A stretch of 64,000 nucleotides of DNA, from contig NZ_OY761445.1 of NCBI RefSeq assembly GCF_963664415.1, forward strand, positions 2,072,501 to 2,136,500, given 5' to 3'. The notes under the pieces are model-generated. The model was not told where the DNA came from. It was given only the letters and a program-made list of their open reading frames with translations, and did no database searches. Source of the DNA: an uncultured Desulfobacter sp. Its GTDB lineage: Bacteria > Desulfobacterota > Desulfobacteria > Desulfobacterales > Desulfobacteraceae. Made by a program: the position numbers and the translations under genes. This document shows, piece after piece, positions 44,690 through 52,760 of this stretch. Every line of letters begins with the position of its first letter. Within the stretch, counting starts at the first letter, position 1.

Positions 44690-44814
44690 ACCGGGCAGGG
44701 AAGCACCAGTAAAATCCCCGGGGAGAGAGAGGCATGCCAGTGACGCGGCTGTGATCCAAGCAGGACCGCACCCCAGACAAACAAGCCCAACGCCAGTGCA
44801 AAATGAACGGCCAT
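44581..44814 (-). pseudogene. DUF2162-like transporter fragment fused to ExbB-like gene
   Basis: Starting at ATG 44814, just after the TonB-receptor stop, the frame reads MAVHFALALGLFVWGAVLLG, then LSPGILLVLPCPVCATVILF and FNLSLAFSLYSK, recalling DUF2162 membrane proteins that accompany ExbB-like and cobalt-chelatase genes. About 60 residues in, the sequence switches to the ExbB-like gene in another frame and the DUF2162 frame ends (WYRWRPC). Most of the protein is missing, so a deletion joined the two genes near 44650. Confidence 0.55.
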
Positions 44815-44824
44815 GCCGTATTGA

Positions 44825-46918
44825 TTAGAAATGAAAACTGACCCCGGCTTCAACATATGCACCGTTTTGAACATAGTAGGCGTTGTTGGGTTCACCATCG
44901 GAATCCAGCTTGCCGGATGAATTGGATACATACTCTATATCTTCATCAAAAATATTTTTACCCAGGATCCAGAACTTCCACTGATTCCATGAATAGGCAA
45001 CCCGCAGATCAAAGGTGGTCTTGTCCGGATATTCAATCTGGTTCAGATAGTCCACATACCGTTTGCCGATGTAGTTCATGTCAACGCTGACTTTCATATT
45101 GTCCATGGGGTAAAAATCGAGGCCTAAAAGGCCTGTGAATTTAGGCACCCAGTAGATCTGTTTTCCGGAAATATCGGCTGTATAGTCCAGGGTATTGGAC
45201 GGATGAATGTATGCCAGGGCGGTGCCCGAGGTCCACTCGATCTCCTGGTAAGCGGCAGCCAGCCGGTATCCAACATACCTGTTCAGTTTGCCGTCCGCCT
45301 CAAGTTCAATGCCTTTGGCCTCGGCATCGCCGATATTTCCCTGGCCGTGAGAGCTGTCAGATTCGTCCCGAACAGTACCGAATTTATCTTTATACTTTGA
45401 AAAATAGAGTGTGGCATTGATGTTGAACCTCTTGTTGAACATATGCTTGTACCCCAGTTCATATGTCAGTACCTCTTCAGGCTCAAGGTCTTCAACCGGG
45501 TTCAGGAAGCCGCCCCGTTCTACGGCCCAGGCATAGTATCGCGGTGTGGGAAACCAGTAATTTCTTCCCATAGAAGCATAGACCATGGCTGTTTCATTGA
45601 AATGGTAGGAAGGGGCAACTGCATAACTAATCATATCATGGGATTCATCTACAATATTAGGCACCTTATCCTGAAATTCCACCTGGGTTCGGTCAAAGCG
45701 TGCCCCGAGGTTCATTCCCCAATGCTCAGCGAACATAAATTCGTTATCCCAGAAAATCCCATAGTTTTTTTCCTGGAGATCAAAATTATATTTGTCTGTG
45801 TTTTTAGTTGAATCATATGGGTATACGCGACCTACGGTATTATCAATATCTTCAAAATTGATCCCTGCAGAAGGGGTATAACTCACGGCACCCCAATTAA
45901 AATGATATCCACCGGACAGGGTCAACGCATATGTATCCTGATCTGAATTTTCATAGTAAACGCTTGTCGGACTGTCATATATGGCATAGGTGCGCCTGAA
46001 ATCTTTTTCATATGTTGTCCAGGAAAACGCCCCGTCAAAAAACAGGTTATTATCCTTATGGGAGAACTCCATGGCCGCCGTTGTATTTTTTTCATCTTTT
46101 TCGTTGTGCCAAAGCAGATCGGAGTCGGTTTCACTTTTGGGGAAATGGATGTTGCGGCGATAGTTGTCCAGCTGCCATTGATATTTTTTCAATCCTTCTG
46201 CCGTCATGTTATCATAATCCACATGGCTGACCCGAATACCGATGCGGGTCTGATCGGACAAATTGTATCCAAAGCGTCCCAGAACAGACTTACGGTTTTC
46301 CTCTTCTTCTTCATACCCGTCTGTTTGATAGTTTTCAGCATTAACCCAAAAATCAATCTTATTCTTCATGCCGGACAAGGAGACGTTTTCGTCATGGGTA
46401 TCCCATGAGCCGTAGGACGCGGATACATCTCCGTGGAAACCATCTCTGGTGCTCTTTTTGGTGATCACATTGATCACGCCCCTGGCTGCCCCTGGACCGT
46501 AGGCAATGCCTGCCGACCGCAGTACTTCGATACGTTCGATCTGGTTTACGGGAATAAAATCAAACTCACTGTACCGGTAATCCCCCATTTTTAAGGGCAC
46601 CCCGTCAATTAAAAGGACCGGACCACCGGACATGGCACTTTTGTTTCCGCGAATAATGACCGATTGGCTTTTTGAACTGCTGTCGGAGACCCCGGGAATT
46701 TTGGACAGCGCTTCAACAATATTTTTAGCGCCCATATCCCGAATCTCTTCACCGGTAATGATGGAAAGGCTTGCCGGTGTGTCAACGGCCTTGGCCTTCT
46801 GGGTTGAGGTGACAACAATTTCGTCTAATTTGTGAACAGCTTCAAGATCTTGTCCGGCCAACACCGCCACCGGATAAAAAAACAGCATTGCAACAAGAAC
46901 CACTAAACCGGATTTCAT
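44825..46918 (-). CDS. TonB-dependent receptor (BtuB-like), riboswitch-controlled
   Basis: 697 residues. Signal peptide about 1-21 (AVLAG), TonB-box-like DEIVVTST (about 32-39), plug domain (ASLSIITGEEIRDMGAKNIV; PVLLIDGVPLKMGDYRYSEF; ARGVINVITKKSTR) and a barrel ending GAYVEAGVSFHF. AAGGAGG precedes the ATG. A cobalamin riboswitch lies about 220 bases upstream on the same strand, and cbiK is downstream, so the substrate is cobalamin, a corrinoid or a cobalt chelate. The TonB energy comes from the other loci; no tonB is in this group. Confidence 0.92.
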   Translation of the reverse strand: MKSGLVVLVAMLFFYPVAVLAGQDLEAVHKLDEIVVTSTQKAKAVDTPASLSIITGEEIRDMGAKNIVEALSKIPGVSDSSSKSQSVIIRGNKSAMSGGPVLLIDGVPLKMGDYRYSEFDFIPVNQIERIEVLRSAGIAYGPGAARGVINVITKKSTRDGFHGDVSASYGSWDTHDENVSLSGMKNKIDFWVNAENYQTDGYEEEEENRKSVLGRFGYNLSDQTRIGIRVSHVDYDNMTAEGLKKYQWQLDNYRRNIHFPKSETDSDLLWHNEKDEKNTTAAMEFSHKDNNLFFDGAFSWTTYEKDFRRTYAIYDSPTSVYYENSDQDTYALTLSGGYHFNWGAVSYTPSAGINFEDIDNTVGRVYPYDSTKNTDKYNFDLQEKNYGIFWDNEFMFAEHWGMNLGARFDRTQVEFQDKVPNIVDESHDMISYAVAPSYHFNETAMVYASMGRNYWFPTPRYYAWAVERGGFLNPVEDLEPEEVLTYELGYKHMFNKRFNINATLYFSKYKDKFGTVRDESDSSHGQGNIGDAEAKGIELEADGKLNRYVGYRLAAAYQEIEWTSGTALAYIHPSNTLDYTADISGKQIYWVPKFTGLLGLDFYPMDNMKVSVDMNYIGKRYVDYLNQIEYPDKTTFDLRVAYSWNQWKFWILGKNIFDEDIEYVSNSSGKLDSDGEPNNAYYVQNGAYVEAGVSFHF

Positions 46919-47137
46919 CTTAGCCTCCTTGCCAGGCGTTTGGATAAAATTGCGTGGTTATGGAAACGAATTTTATCCGCCTTGCATCGCTACGGATTTG
47001 GATCCGGAATCAGTAATTATTTAATTTTACTTAAAATAAAAACCCCAGACCCTTTAGTTAAAAGATTGATCTGGGATTCCCTGGTTTTTTCCGCAGTCAT
47101 GGTATATCAGCCTTGTCCTCGGGCGATATAAAATACA

Positions 47138-47297
47138 TTCCCAGGCAGATATTCTGACTTCCGGATCATCCTAATAACTGCGCCTTCCCAACATTCAGTC
47201 AGTGGCTAAATTGCAGCGTTCGTCCTCGAATACAGCGGCGGGCCCGTCCCTGATTCTCACAGGGTTCCCTTTTAAGCCTCAACGGCACCTGAAACAG
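47138..47297 (-). promoter_or_regulatory. Cobalamin riboswitch
   Basis: Read on the minus strand, the conserved parts appear in order: CAGGTGCC at the start, GGGAACCCTGTGAGAATCAG with GGACGGGCCCGCCGCTGTAT, then GCCACTG followed by TGGGAAGG and GGAAGTCAG(AA)TATCTGCC(T)GG near the end. This is the adenosylcobalamin aptamer. It precedes the BtuB-like gene and would shut it down when B12 is abundant. Confidence 0.93.
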
Positions 47298-47386
47298 GCT
47301 GGACTATTCTCTATAAGATCGCAAATGTCAAGATTTTTTCAAAACATTCTGCCGAATAATACGAATGATCGCCAACGCCTTCTTTT

Positions 47387-47767
47387 TTAATCCAAAGCAA
47401 CAATCCAATGTTCTGGAAACTGCCCTGGAACCAACGGTGCGGCCAGGACTTTGTTAATATTTTCAAGTACAACGCGGGACAAAGCGTTTAAAAAATTCAC
47501 TTGCCATTCTAAACCTTCGTTCGCATCTTGTTGTTCTGCTGCAATAAAAGCGGGTCCGGCGGTCATAAACGCCCAGACAGAATAATTAAAATAGTGCTTG
47601 GCTTCCAACCGTTTGGAAATTTCCAGAGTAGTGTTATATGCCTTGGCTAAGAAGCCGGAATGATATTCAATGAGTTCAATAAGTTCAGGTAACTTTTCAG
47701 GGAATTCAAAAGGATCTATTGTCAGTATCGTGGCGCCTACTTTATCAATATCAAATCTATATTCCAT
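47387..47767 (-). CDS. Conserved-looking hypothetical protein
   Basis: About 126 residues if started at ATG 47767 (MEYRFDIDKVGATI); a start five codons earlier is possible. No motif is recognised. The central part is helical (KLPELIELIEYHSGFLAKAY; EWQVNFLNALSRVVLENINK). It lies upstream of the riboswitch on the same strand with a 90-base gap, so it is a separate unit. Function unknown. Confidence 0.55.
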   Translation of the reverse strand: MEYRFDIDKVGATILTIDPFEFPEKLPELIELIEYHSGFLAKAYNTTLEISKRLEAKHYFNYSVWAFMTAGPAFIAAEQQDANEGLEWQVNFLNALSRVVLENINKVLAAPLVPGQFPEHWIVALD

Positions 47768-47782
47768 AAATTCCCCAAACAT

Positions 47783-48106
47783 TCAGGCTGTTGAATTCTC
47801 ATACGAAAGCACCAATAAGCGATTAAGCTGCTTTCATGTTATGTCGTGGATCGAGCCTGGGTGTTGGCTGGTCAGGTCGGCCCATGACCATCATTGCTGA
47901 TTTTATATCACCAATATCAATATTTTTTTGAACGGTAAAGACGATTGTCAATCGCGTACCCAATCTATCACGGTTTATCAACAAAGGGAGAAATGATGCG
48001 AATCTAATGTGTTGACTTTATGGTCCATGCCATTTAAAGGAAAGGGTAATAACCTAAAAACACGAAATAAGTAAAAGCTGTTTAGCCCACGAACACAGGA
48101 CAAAAC
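47783..48106. other. Intergenic region, no gene seen
   Basis: The 324 bases between the divergent hypothetical gene and the diguanylate cyclase show no credible gene or strong hairpin. Base composition is mixed, with AT-rich bases close to the cyclase start. It presumably holds the promoters of both genes. Confidence 0.45.
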
Positions 48107-49150
48107 ATGGAAATCCCCAAAGCCCTTTTAGACCGGTTAAAAAGAAATGAAGAAATAGCCCGAAAGTTCAACGAGATTGAAATCAGCATTCTCTCGATCT
48201 TAGATTTCCATAATTTCTTTGACAGGCTCCTCGCCGAGATATCGGATAAATTTTTTATACCGCATATCTGGGTGGCCATAATTTCAGAAGGACGGCTGGC
48301 ACGACACCTGGAAGACAACCACGATTCCCGGGAACTTCCCGCGTCCATGGTCAATGTGCCCCAACAAACATTTTCATCCATCGTGAGCACCCCAAAACCT
48401 CTGCTGGCCAACACCGGACTTTCGGCTTATAATCAAATTATCCCACACCCCATGGACCAGGATATCGGTTCCATTGCCATTGCACCCATCTCCCTGGACG
48501 GTGAGATTGTCGGCAGCATCAACCAGGCAGATCCGGATCCCAAACGTTTTGAACCCGGTATCGACACCTCGCTTTTGGAGCAACTGGCGCTCAAGGTATC
48601 ATTGTGCCTGTCCAATGTCACCGCCCATGAGCAACTCAAATTTTTAGCCTTTCATGACCCCCTGACCGGTTTGCTGAACCGGGGAGTGATGAAACGGGTT
48701 CTGGAACGCGAATTTTCAAGGGCAAAACGCTACGGAACAGACCTATCCCTCATCTTTCTGGATCTGGACGATTTTAAAACTATCAACGATACGGCAGGTC
48801 ACGATATTGGTGACCAGATCCTGTGTCTGGTCGCCCGGGCGCTGACCTACCAAAAACGGGATTCCGATATCGTGGCAAGGTTCGCCGGAGATGAGTTCAT
48901 CGTCATCCTGCCGTCAAGCAATACCTCCCATGCAGAAAAATATATCCACCGGGTCCAGCATTACCTGGAAACGACCCCGCTGAATGATGGAAAAAAAGAC
49001 CATTTTATCCGGCTCAGCCATGGTATTTCCAATATCCTGGATGCCGATATCAAAGAAACCTCTGACATGGTTAAAATCGCCGACAAACGCATGTACCAGG
49101 TGAAATCAATAAAAAAAGGTCTTACCCGGCCAAAATCACTGAGCATTTAA
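48107..49150 (+). CDS. Diguanylate cyclase with GAF/DUF484-like sensor
   Basis: 347 residues. Residues 1-170 form a DUF484/GAF-like sensory region without membrane segments (coiled N-terminus KALLDRLKRNEEIARKFNEI). Residues 178-340 are a GGDEF domain: FHDPLTGLLNRGVMKRVLER, LIFLDLDDFKTINDTAGHDI and the active-site motif ARFAGDEFIVILP. The signature is AGDEF in place of GGDEF, a variant that is usually still active. It makes cyclic di-GMP in the cytoplasm. An RxxD inhibitory site upstream of AGDEF is seen in QKRDSDIVARFAGDEF. Confidence 0.9.
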   Translation: MEIPKALLDRLKRNEEIARKFNEIEISILSILDFHNFFDRLLAEISDKFFIPHIWVAIISEGRLARHLEDNHDSRELPASMVNVPQQTFSSIVSTPKPLLANTGLSAYNQIIPHPMDQDIGSIAIAPISLDGEIVGSINQADPDPKRFEPGIDTSLLEQLALKVSLCLSNVTAHEQLKFLAFHDPLTGLLNRGVMKRVLEREFSRAKRYGTDLSLIFLDLDDFKTINDTAGHDIGDQILCLVARALTYQKRDSDIVARFAGDEFIVILPSSNTSHAEKYIHRVQHYLETTPLNDGKKDHFIRLSHGISNILDADIKETSDMVKIADKRMYQVKSIKKGLTRPKSLSI

Positions 49151-49178
49151 ATATTACACGTCGTTGAAGGAAAATGAG

Positions 49179-50420
49179 TTAAAGATTACTGGGTTTCTTG
49201 AGAATAAGGCTGGTATTTATGCCGCCAAATGCAAAACTCTGGACAGCGGCGCACAGAATATTTGTCTCCATCAGCTGTGGCGTGTGCCGAATCATGGCGC
49301 AGCGGTCATCCACTTTATCCAGGTTGAGCGTGGGGACAATAACGCCCTTTTCCATCATATATAAGGTGAGAATAGTTTCAATGACACCGCAGGCTGCAAT
49401 AGTATGTCCCATATAGCTTTTCAGTGCGCTGACCCATGGGGAGTTTTTATAGACATTGTTAATGGCACGAGCCTCGATTACGTCCCCGATACGGGTGGCC
49501 GTGGCGTGGGCACTGATAAAATCAATCCGGTCTGCAGAGATCTGCGCATTGTCAAGGCCCATCTTAAGCACCTGGGTGACTCCTGTAAGATCGGGCATAA
49601 TGAGATTGCCGCCGTTATTATTTGTGGCGAAACCGATCACCTCCCCAAGAATTGTTGCGCCCCGTTTTCTGGCGGATTCAAATTCCTCCAGCATGACTGC
49701 GCCGGCCCCCTCACCCACCACCAGTCCGTCCCGTTCAGCATCAAAGGGCCGGGGGGTTTTATGCGGGGTGTCATTATAATGGGTGGAACAGGCCAGAAGA
49801 TTATCAAAAACGGCCACCGTGGTGGTATCGTACTCTTCGGCGCCGCCGCAGATCATGGCGTCCTGAACACCGAATTTGATCATCTCGTAACCGAACCCGA
49901 TGGACTGGCTGCTGGTGGTGCAGGCCGACGGCGAGCTGATGACCCGGCCTGTTATTTCAAACATCCGGGTAATGTTAACCGCGGTGGTATGGACCATTGA
50001 TTTAAGATAATCGGCACCCGAAATGGAAAGCATATCGGTGGATTGGTCACTAAAACAAGCCTGGTACACTTTTTTAAGTACAGCGGTGGAGCCGTGGGAA
50101 GATCCGAAGGCAACCCCTACTCTGCCCGAAGAAAGAAATGACTTGTCCAGCCCGGCCTGTTTAATGATATCATCCACAACCCTGCAGGCCGCAAAGGAGA
50201 CCGGCCCCATGGTTTTACGAAATTTTCTTGGAAAGTCGTAGGCCAGATCCTCATCCACCGTTCCAAACACGCTGGTATTGAGTTGTTCAACCAGCAGTTC
50301 GTCGTCCCTGATGCGACCCACACCGGATGTGCCGCTTTCAAGGTTTTTAAGGATATCCGCCTTGCTGGAGCCAATGGGCGTTATGGCGGAACATCCGGTA
50401 ATGACAACACGTCTTTCCAT
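49179..50420 (-). CDS. Beta-ketoacyl-ACP synthase (FabF-like)
   Basis: 413 residues, complete condensing enzyme. Catalytic cysteine C167 in SPSACTTSSQSIGF, histidines H305 (SAHATATRIGD) and H339 (YMGHTIAACG). These are the Cys-His-His triad of elongating ketosynthases; the ISAHATAT motif deviates from NAHGTST. It follows an ACP gene in the same direction 71 bases upstream. The pair is specialised rather than housekeeping; together with the dehydratase-ketoreductase block at 33.8-35.0 kb it could make a dedicated acyl or polyene chain. No clear ribosome-binding site. Confidence 0.9.
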   Translation of the reverse strand: MERRVVITGCSAITPIGSSKADILKNLESGTSGVGRIRDDELLVEQLNTSVFGTVDEDLAYDFPRKFRKTMGPVSFAACRVVDDIIKQAGLDKSFLSSGRVGVAFGSSHGSTAVLKKVYQACFSDQSTDMLSISGADYLKSMVHTTAVNITRMFEITGRVISSPSACTTSSQSIGFGYEMIKFGVQDAMICGGAEEYDTTTVAVFDNLLACSTHYNDTPHKTPRPFDAERDGLVVGEGAGAVMLEEFESARKRGATILGEVIGFATNNNGGNLIMPDLTGVTQVLKMGLDNAQISADRIDFISAHATATRIGDVIEARAINNVYKNSPWVSALKSYMGHTIAACGVIETILTLYMMEKGVIVPTLNLDKVDDRCAMIRHTPQLMETNILCAAVQSFAFGGINTSLILKKPSNL

Positions 50421-50491
50421 AAGTATTCAATTACTGTTTCAATAGTTTAATGCTTGAGGATTTATGCCCAATACAGGTAGAAAACCGTATT

Positions 50492-50746
50492 TTATGCCCT
50501 TTCTGCCATGGCCTTTTCAATAAAATCAACGATTTGTCTGACGGTGCGTATGGACATGGCAGCCTCTTCCTCATCCCGGGTCAGTTTTCCCTGCATCAAT
50601 GTCTCGATTTCCCGGAGCAATTCAATGGCATCAATACTGTCAAAACCATGGTCGGCATTAAGGTCATCGTCAACTCCGACATCAGACATCTCAAAACTGG
50701 TTTCAATAAAATTGATAATGCTGGCCTCTATTTCGTCTCGATCCAT
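50492..50746 (-). CDS. Acyl carrier protein
   Basis: 84 residues, acidic. The phosphopantetheine serine is S37 in HGFDSIDAIELLREIE. Helix I (IEASIINFIETSFEM) and the closing VRQIVDFIEKAMA are standard. It is first in a two-gene operon with the ketosynthase, so it probably serves that enzyme rather than general fatty-acid synthesis. Confidence 0.92.
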   Translation of the reverse strand: MDRDEIEASIINFIETSFEMSDVGVDDDLNADHGFDSIDAIELLREIETLMQGKLTRDEEEAAMSIRTVRQIVDFIEKAMAERA

Positions 50747-51014
50747 TCACCGTATCCTTTACCCTTATGATAATCCGTTTGAACCTTTCTGCCCAACCTT
50801 GAGTCATTTCCACGCCTGTCGATTGCCCTCTAAAACATATAGTCATTATCATAATTCAGTGTGAATGAAAACATTATCCATGGGGCATTCCAAGGCATAA
50901 CCTGTAACTTTCTTACAGGTTAATATCAATGGATCAACCACAACATTTTAAAAATTTCTTGTCTTTTATATTAAAAACAATTAAATCCCTCTTTAAATTA
51001 GAAGGAGAACTGAT

Positions 51015-51098
51015 TTGACACATTACATGGCAGCCAATCATATTTATTATTATTGCGGGTATTATCCATATCCGGCTGCCGCGGTGTTTCTTTCTTGA
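51015..51098 (+). CDS. Tyrosine-rich leader peptide upstream of tyrS
   Basis: A 27-codon frame starting at TTG 51015 (or ATG 51027) after AAGGAG, with seven bases between. The product reads MTHYMAANHIYYYCGYYPYP and then AAAVFLS. Seven of 27 residues are tyrosine, six of them within nine positions (YYYCGYYPY). Two terminator hairpins follow, then tyrS. This is the layout of amino-acid-specific attenuation: ribosomes stalling at Tyr codons when charged tRNA-Tyr is scarce would alter folding of the leader. An alternative reading of TTGACA (51015-51020) as a -35 box would start the RNA past the peptide's beginning; I consider that less likely. Confidence 0.62.
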   Translation: MTHYMAANHIYYYCGYYPYPAAAVFLS

Positions 51099-51125
51099 TC
51101 TAACCTAAAAAACCAAACGTAAGAT

Positions 51126-51164
51126 AAATGCTGCGGGCCAAAAGTGCCTGCAGCATTTTTAATT
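51126..51164 (+). terminator. First terminator-like hairpin of tyrS leader
   Basis: AAATGCTGC (51126-51134) pairs with GCAGCATTT (51150-51158), extended by GG/CC, followed by TTAATTTT. It begins 28 bases after the leader peptide stop. Confidence 0.7.
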
Positions 51165-51166
51165 TT

Positions 51167-51213
51167 AAAGAGCTGCAACACACCCTGAGATGTTGCGGCT
51201 CTTTTTATTTTTA
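51167..51213 (+). terminator. Second terminator hairpin of tyrS leader
   Basis: AAAGAGCTGCAACA (51167-51180) pairs with TGTTGCGGCTCTTT (51191-51204) with one mismatch, followed by TTATTTTT. It is the strongest hairpin in the leader. GCTGC and GCAGC segments shared between the two hairpins and the end of the peptide frame allow alternative pairings, as an attenuator needs. Confidence 0.75.
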
Positions 51214-51227
51214 CCTTTTTTTTAATT

Positions 51228-51317
51228 AAGGCGCATGATCAAAATTTAATCTGCCACAAATAGCCCGATGGCGGCTCAGGAGACAAGTAGAAGGTCTATT
51301 TTATTTTGATCACGGGC
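51228..51317 (+). repeat. Inverted repeat TGATCAAAAT between terminators and tyrS
   Basis: TGATCAAAAT (51236-51245) and ATTTTGATCA (about 51303-51312) form 10-bp arms in the tyrS leader. A similar block (AAGGCxxATGATCAAAATxxAATCTGCCA) recurs at 32488-32517 downstream of smsB. This may be a dispersed repeat or part of the mRNA leader structure. Confidence 0.4.
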
Positions 51318-51338
51318 CGAACTTAACCGGAGTGAAAG

Positions 51339-52628
51339 ATGACTGTATTAACTATTTTAAAAGAACGTGGTTTTATCGATAATCAAACCCATGAAGAAGC
51401 GTTGGAAACCTACCTGAAAAAGCCTGGCCGGCACTGCTACATAGGTTTTGACCCAACGGCCGACAGTCTTCATGTCGGCCATCTGATCCCCATCATGTCT
51501 CTTGCGCATATGCAGCAGAATGGGCATATCCCGATAGCCCTTGTGGGAGGCGGCACAGGCCGGATAGGCGATCCCAGCGGAAAAAACGAAATGCGGAAAA
51601 TGATGACCCTGGATACCATTGATCACAATGTTCAGAGCATCAAAAGGCAGTTGTCCGGATTTATAAATTTTGGTGAAGGAAAAGCCCTTTTGGCAAATAA
51701 TGCGGATTGGCTTGCATCACTTGAGTATATCCCTTTTCTCAGGGACATTGGGCGGTATTTCAGCATCAATAAAATGATCAAAGCGGAAAGCTATCGCCAG
51801 AGAATTGAATCCGAAGGCGGACTGAGTTTTATTGAATTCAATTACATGCTTCTACAGGCCTTTGATTTCCTAACGCTCTTGGACCGTCATGACTGTAGGC
51901 TGCAAATGGGGGGAAGCGACCAATGGGGAAATATTCTTGCAGGCGTTGAACTGGTTCGTAGAAGCAGGCAAAAAACAGCATTTGGTATCACCTATAAATT
52001 GATCACCAAAAGTGACGGGAGCAAAATGGGGAAAACCGCGGGCAATGCCGTATGGCTTGATCCTGAAAAAACGTCCCCATACGAATACTATCAATTCTGG
52101 ATGAATACGGATGACAGGGATGTGGCGCGCTTTTTATCCCTTTTTACCTTTCTGCCCATGCCGGAAATCCGCCAGGTGAGTAATCTGGTGGATGGCGAAT
52201 TGAACCAGGCAAAAACTGTTCTGGCATTTGAGTGCACTTGCCTGGCCCACGGCAGGGAAGCGGCACTAAATGCCATGGCATCTTCTGCCTCGGTTTTCGG
52301 TAGTTTTACCATTTCGGAAAAAATTTTGCCCTCATCCAGTATTCCCAGGACAAATAAAAACAAGAACGCAATTGAACTTCCCACAACCTTTGTATCACAC
52401 AATGAGCTTACCAAGGGAATTCCGGCCTATGAGCTTTTTCTTCGTACCGGCCTTACCAAATCCGGCGGGGAGGCACGACGGCTGATAAATCAGGGCGGCG
52501 CATACATTAATGGAGAGACGGTACCCGCTTTTGACTTGTTGGTTGATTCCAGCCATCTCAAAGATGGAGAGGTCCTCTTAAGGGCCGGCAAAAAAAGATT
52601 TCATAGAGTTAAGATGAAGGAGCAATAG
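51339..52628 (+). CDS. tyrS: Tyrosyl-tRNA synthetase
   Basis: 429 residues, class I synthetase. HIGH-type motif HVGH at 45-48 after YIGFDPTADSL, tyrosine pocket GGSDQWGNI (191-199), KMSKS-type loop KMGKT at 229-233, and a C-terminal S4-like RNA-binding domain (about 365-425; FLRTGLTKSGGEARRLINQG). It charges tRNA-Tyr. It is monocistronic, with a 240-base leader holding a Tyr-rich peptide frame and two terminators. The ATG follows CCGGAGTGAAAG. Confidence 0.96.
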   Translation: MTVLTILKERGFIDNQTHEEALETYLKKPGRHCYIGFDPTADSLHVGHLIPIMSLAHMQQNGHIPIALVGGGTGRIGDPSGKNEMRKMMTLDTIDHNVQSIKRQLSGFINFGEGKALLANNADWLASLEYIPFLRDIGRYFSINKMIKAESYRQRIESEGGLSFIEFNYMLLQAFDFLTLLDRHDCRLQMGGSDQWGNILAGVELVRRSRQKTAFGITYKLITKSDGSKMGKTAGNAVWLDPEKTSPYEYYQFWMNTDDRDVARFLSLFTFLPMPEIRQVSNLVDGELNQAKTVLAFECTCLAHGREAALNAMASSASVFGSFTISEKILPSSSIPRTNKNKNAIELPTTFVSHNELTKGIPAYELFLRTGLTKSGGEARRLINQGGAYINGETVPAFDLLVDSSHLKDGEVLLRAGKKRFHRVKMKEQ

Positions 52629-52760
52629 GGTCATAAACCAAAAGGATCAGTCCTTGGTTTACGCCATGGGCTTATCCTGCGATCGAAGCGATGGGAAACC
52701 GGTATTTTCTGTAATTTCCCGACTGAGCACCTGGCAGGAATAACAGAAGTAGCCAACACC

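Noticed and set aside
51015..51044. TTGACA with a TCATAT-like -10 as a tyrS promoter
   Set aside because: Kept only as an alternative. The Shine-Dalgarno plus Tyr-rich frame and the downstream terminators explain the region better, and an upstream promoter candidate (TTGTCT 50959, TTAAAT 50981) exists.
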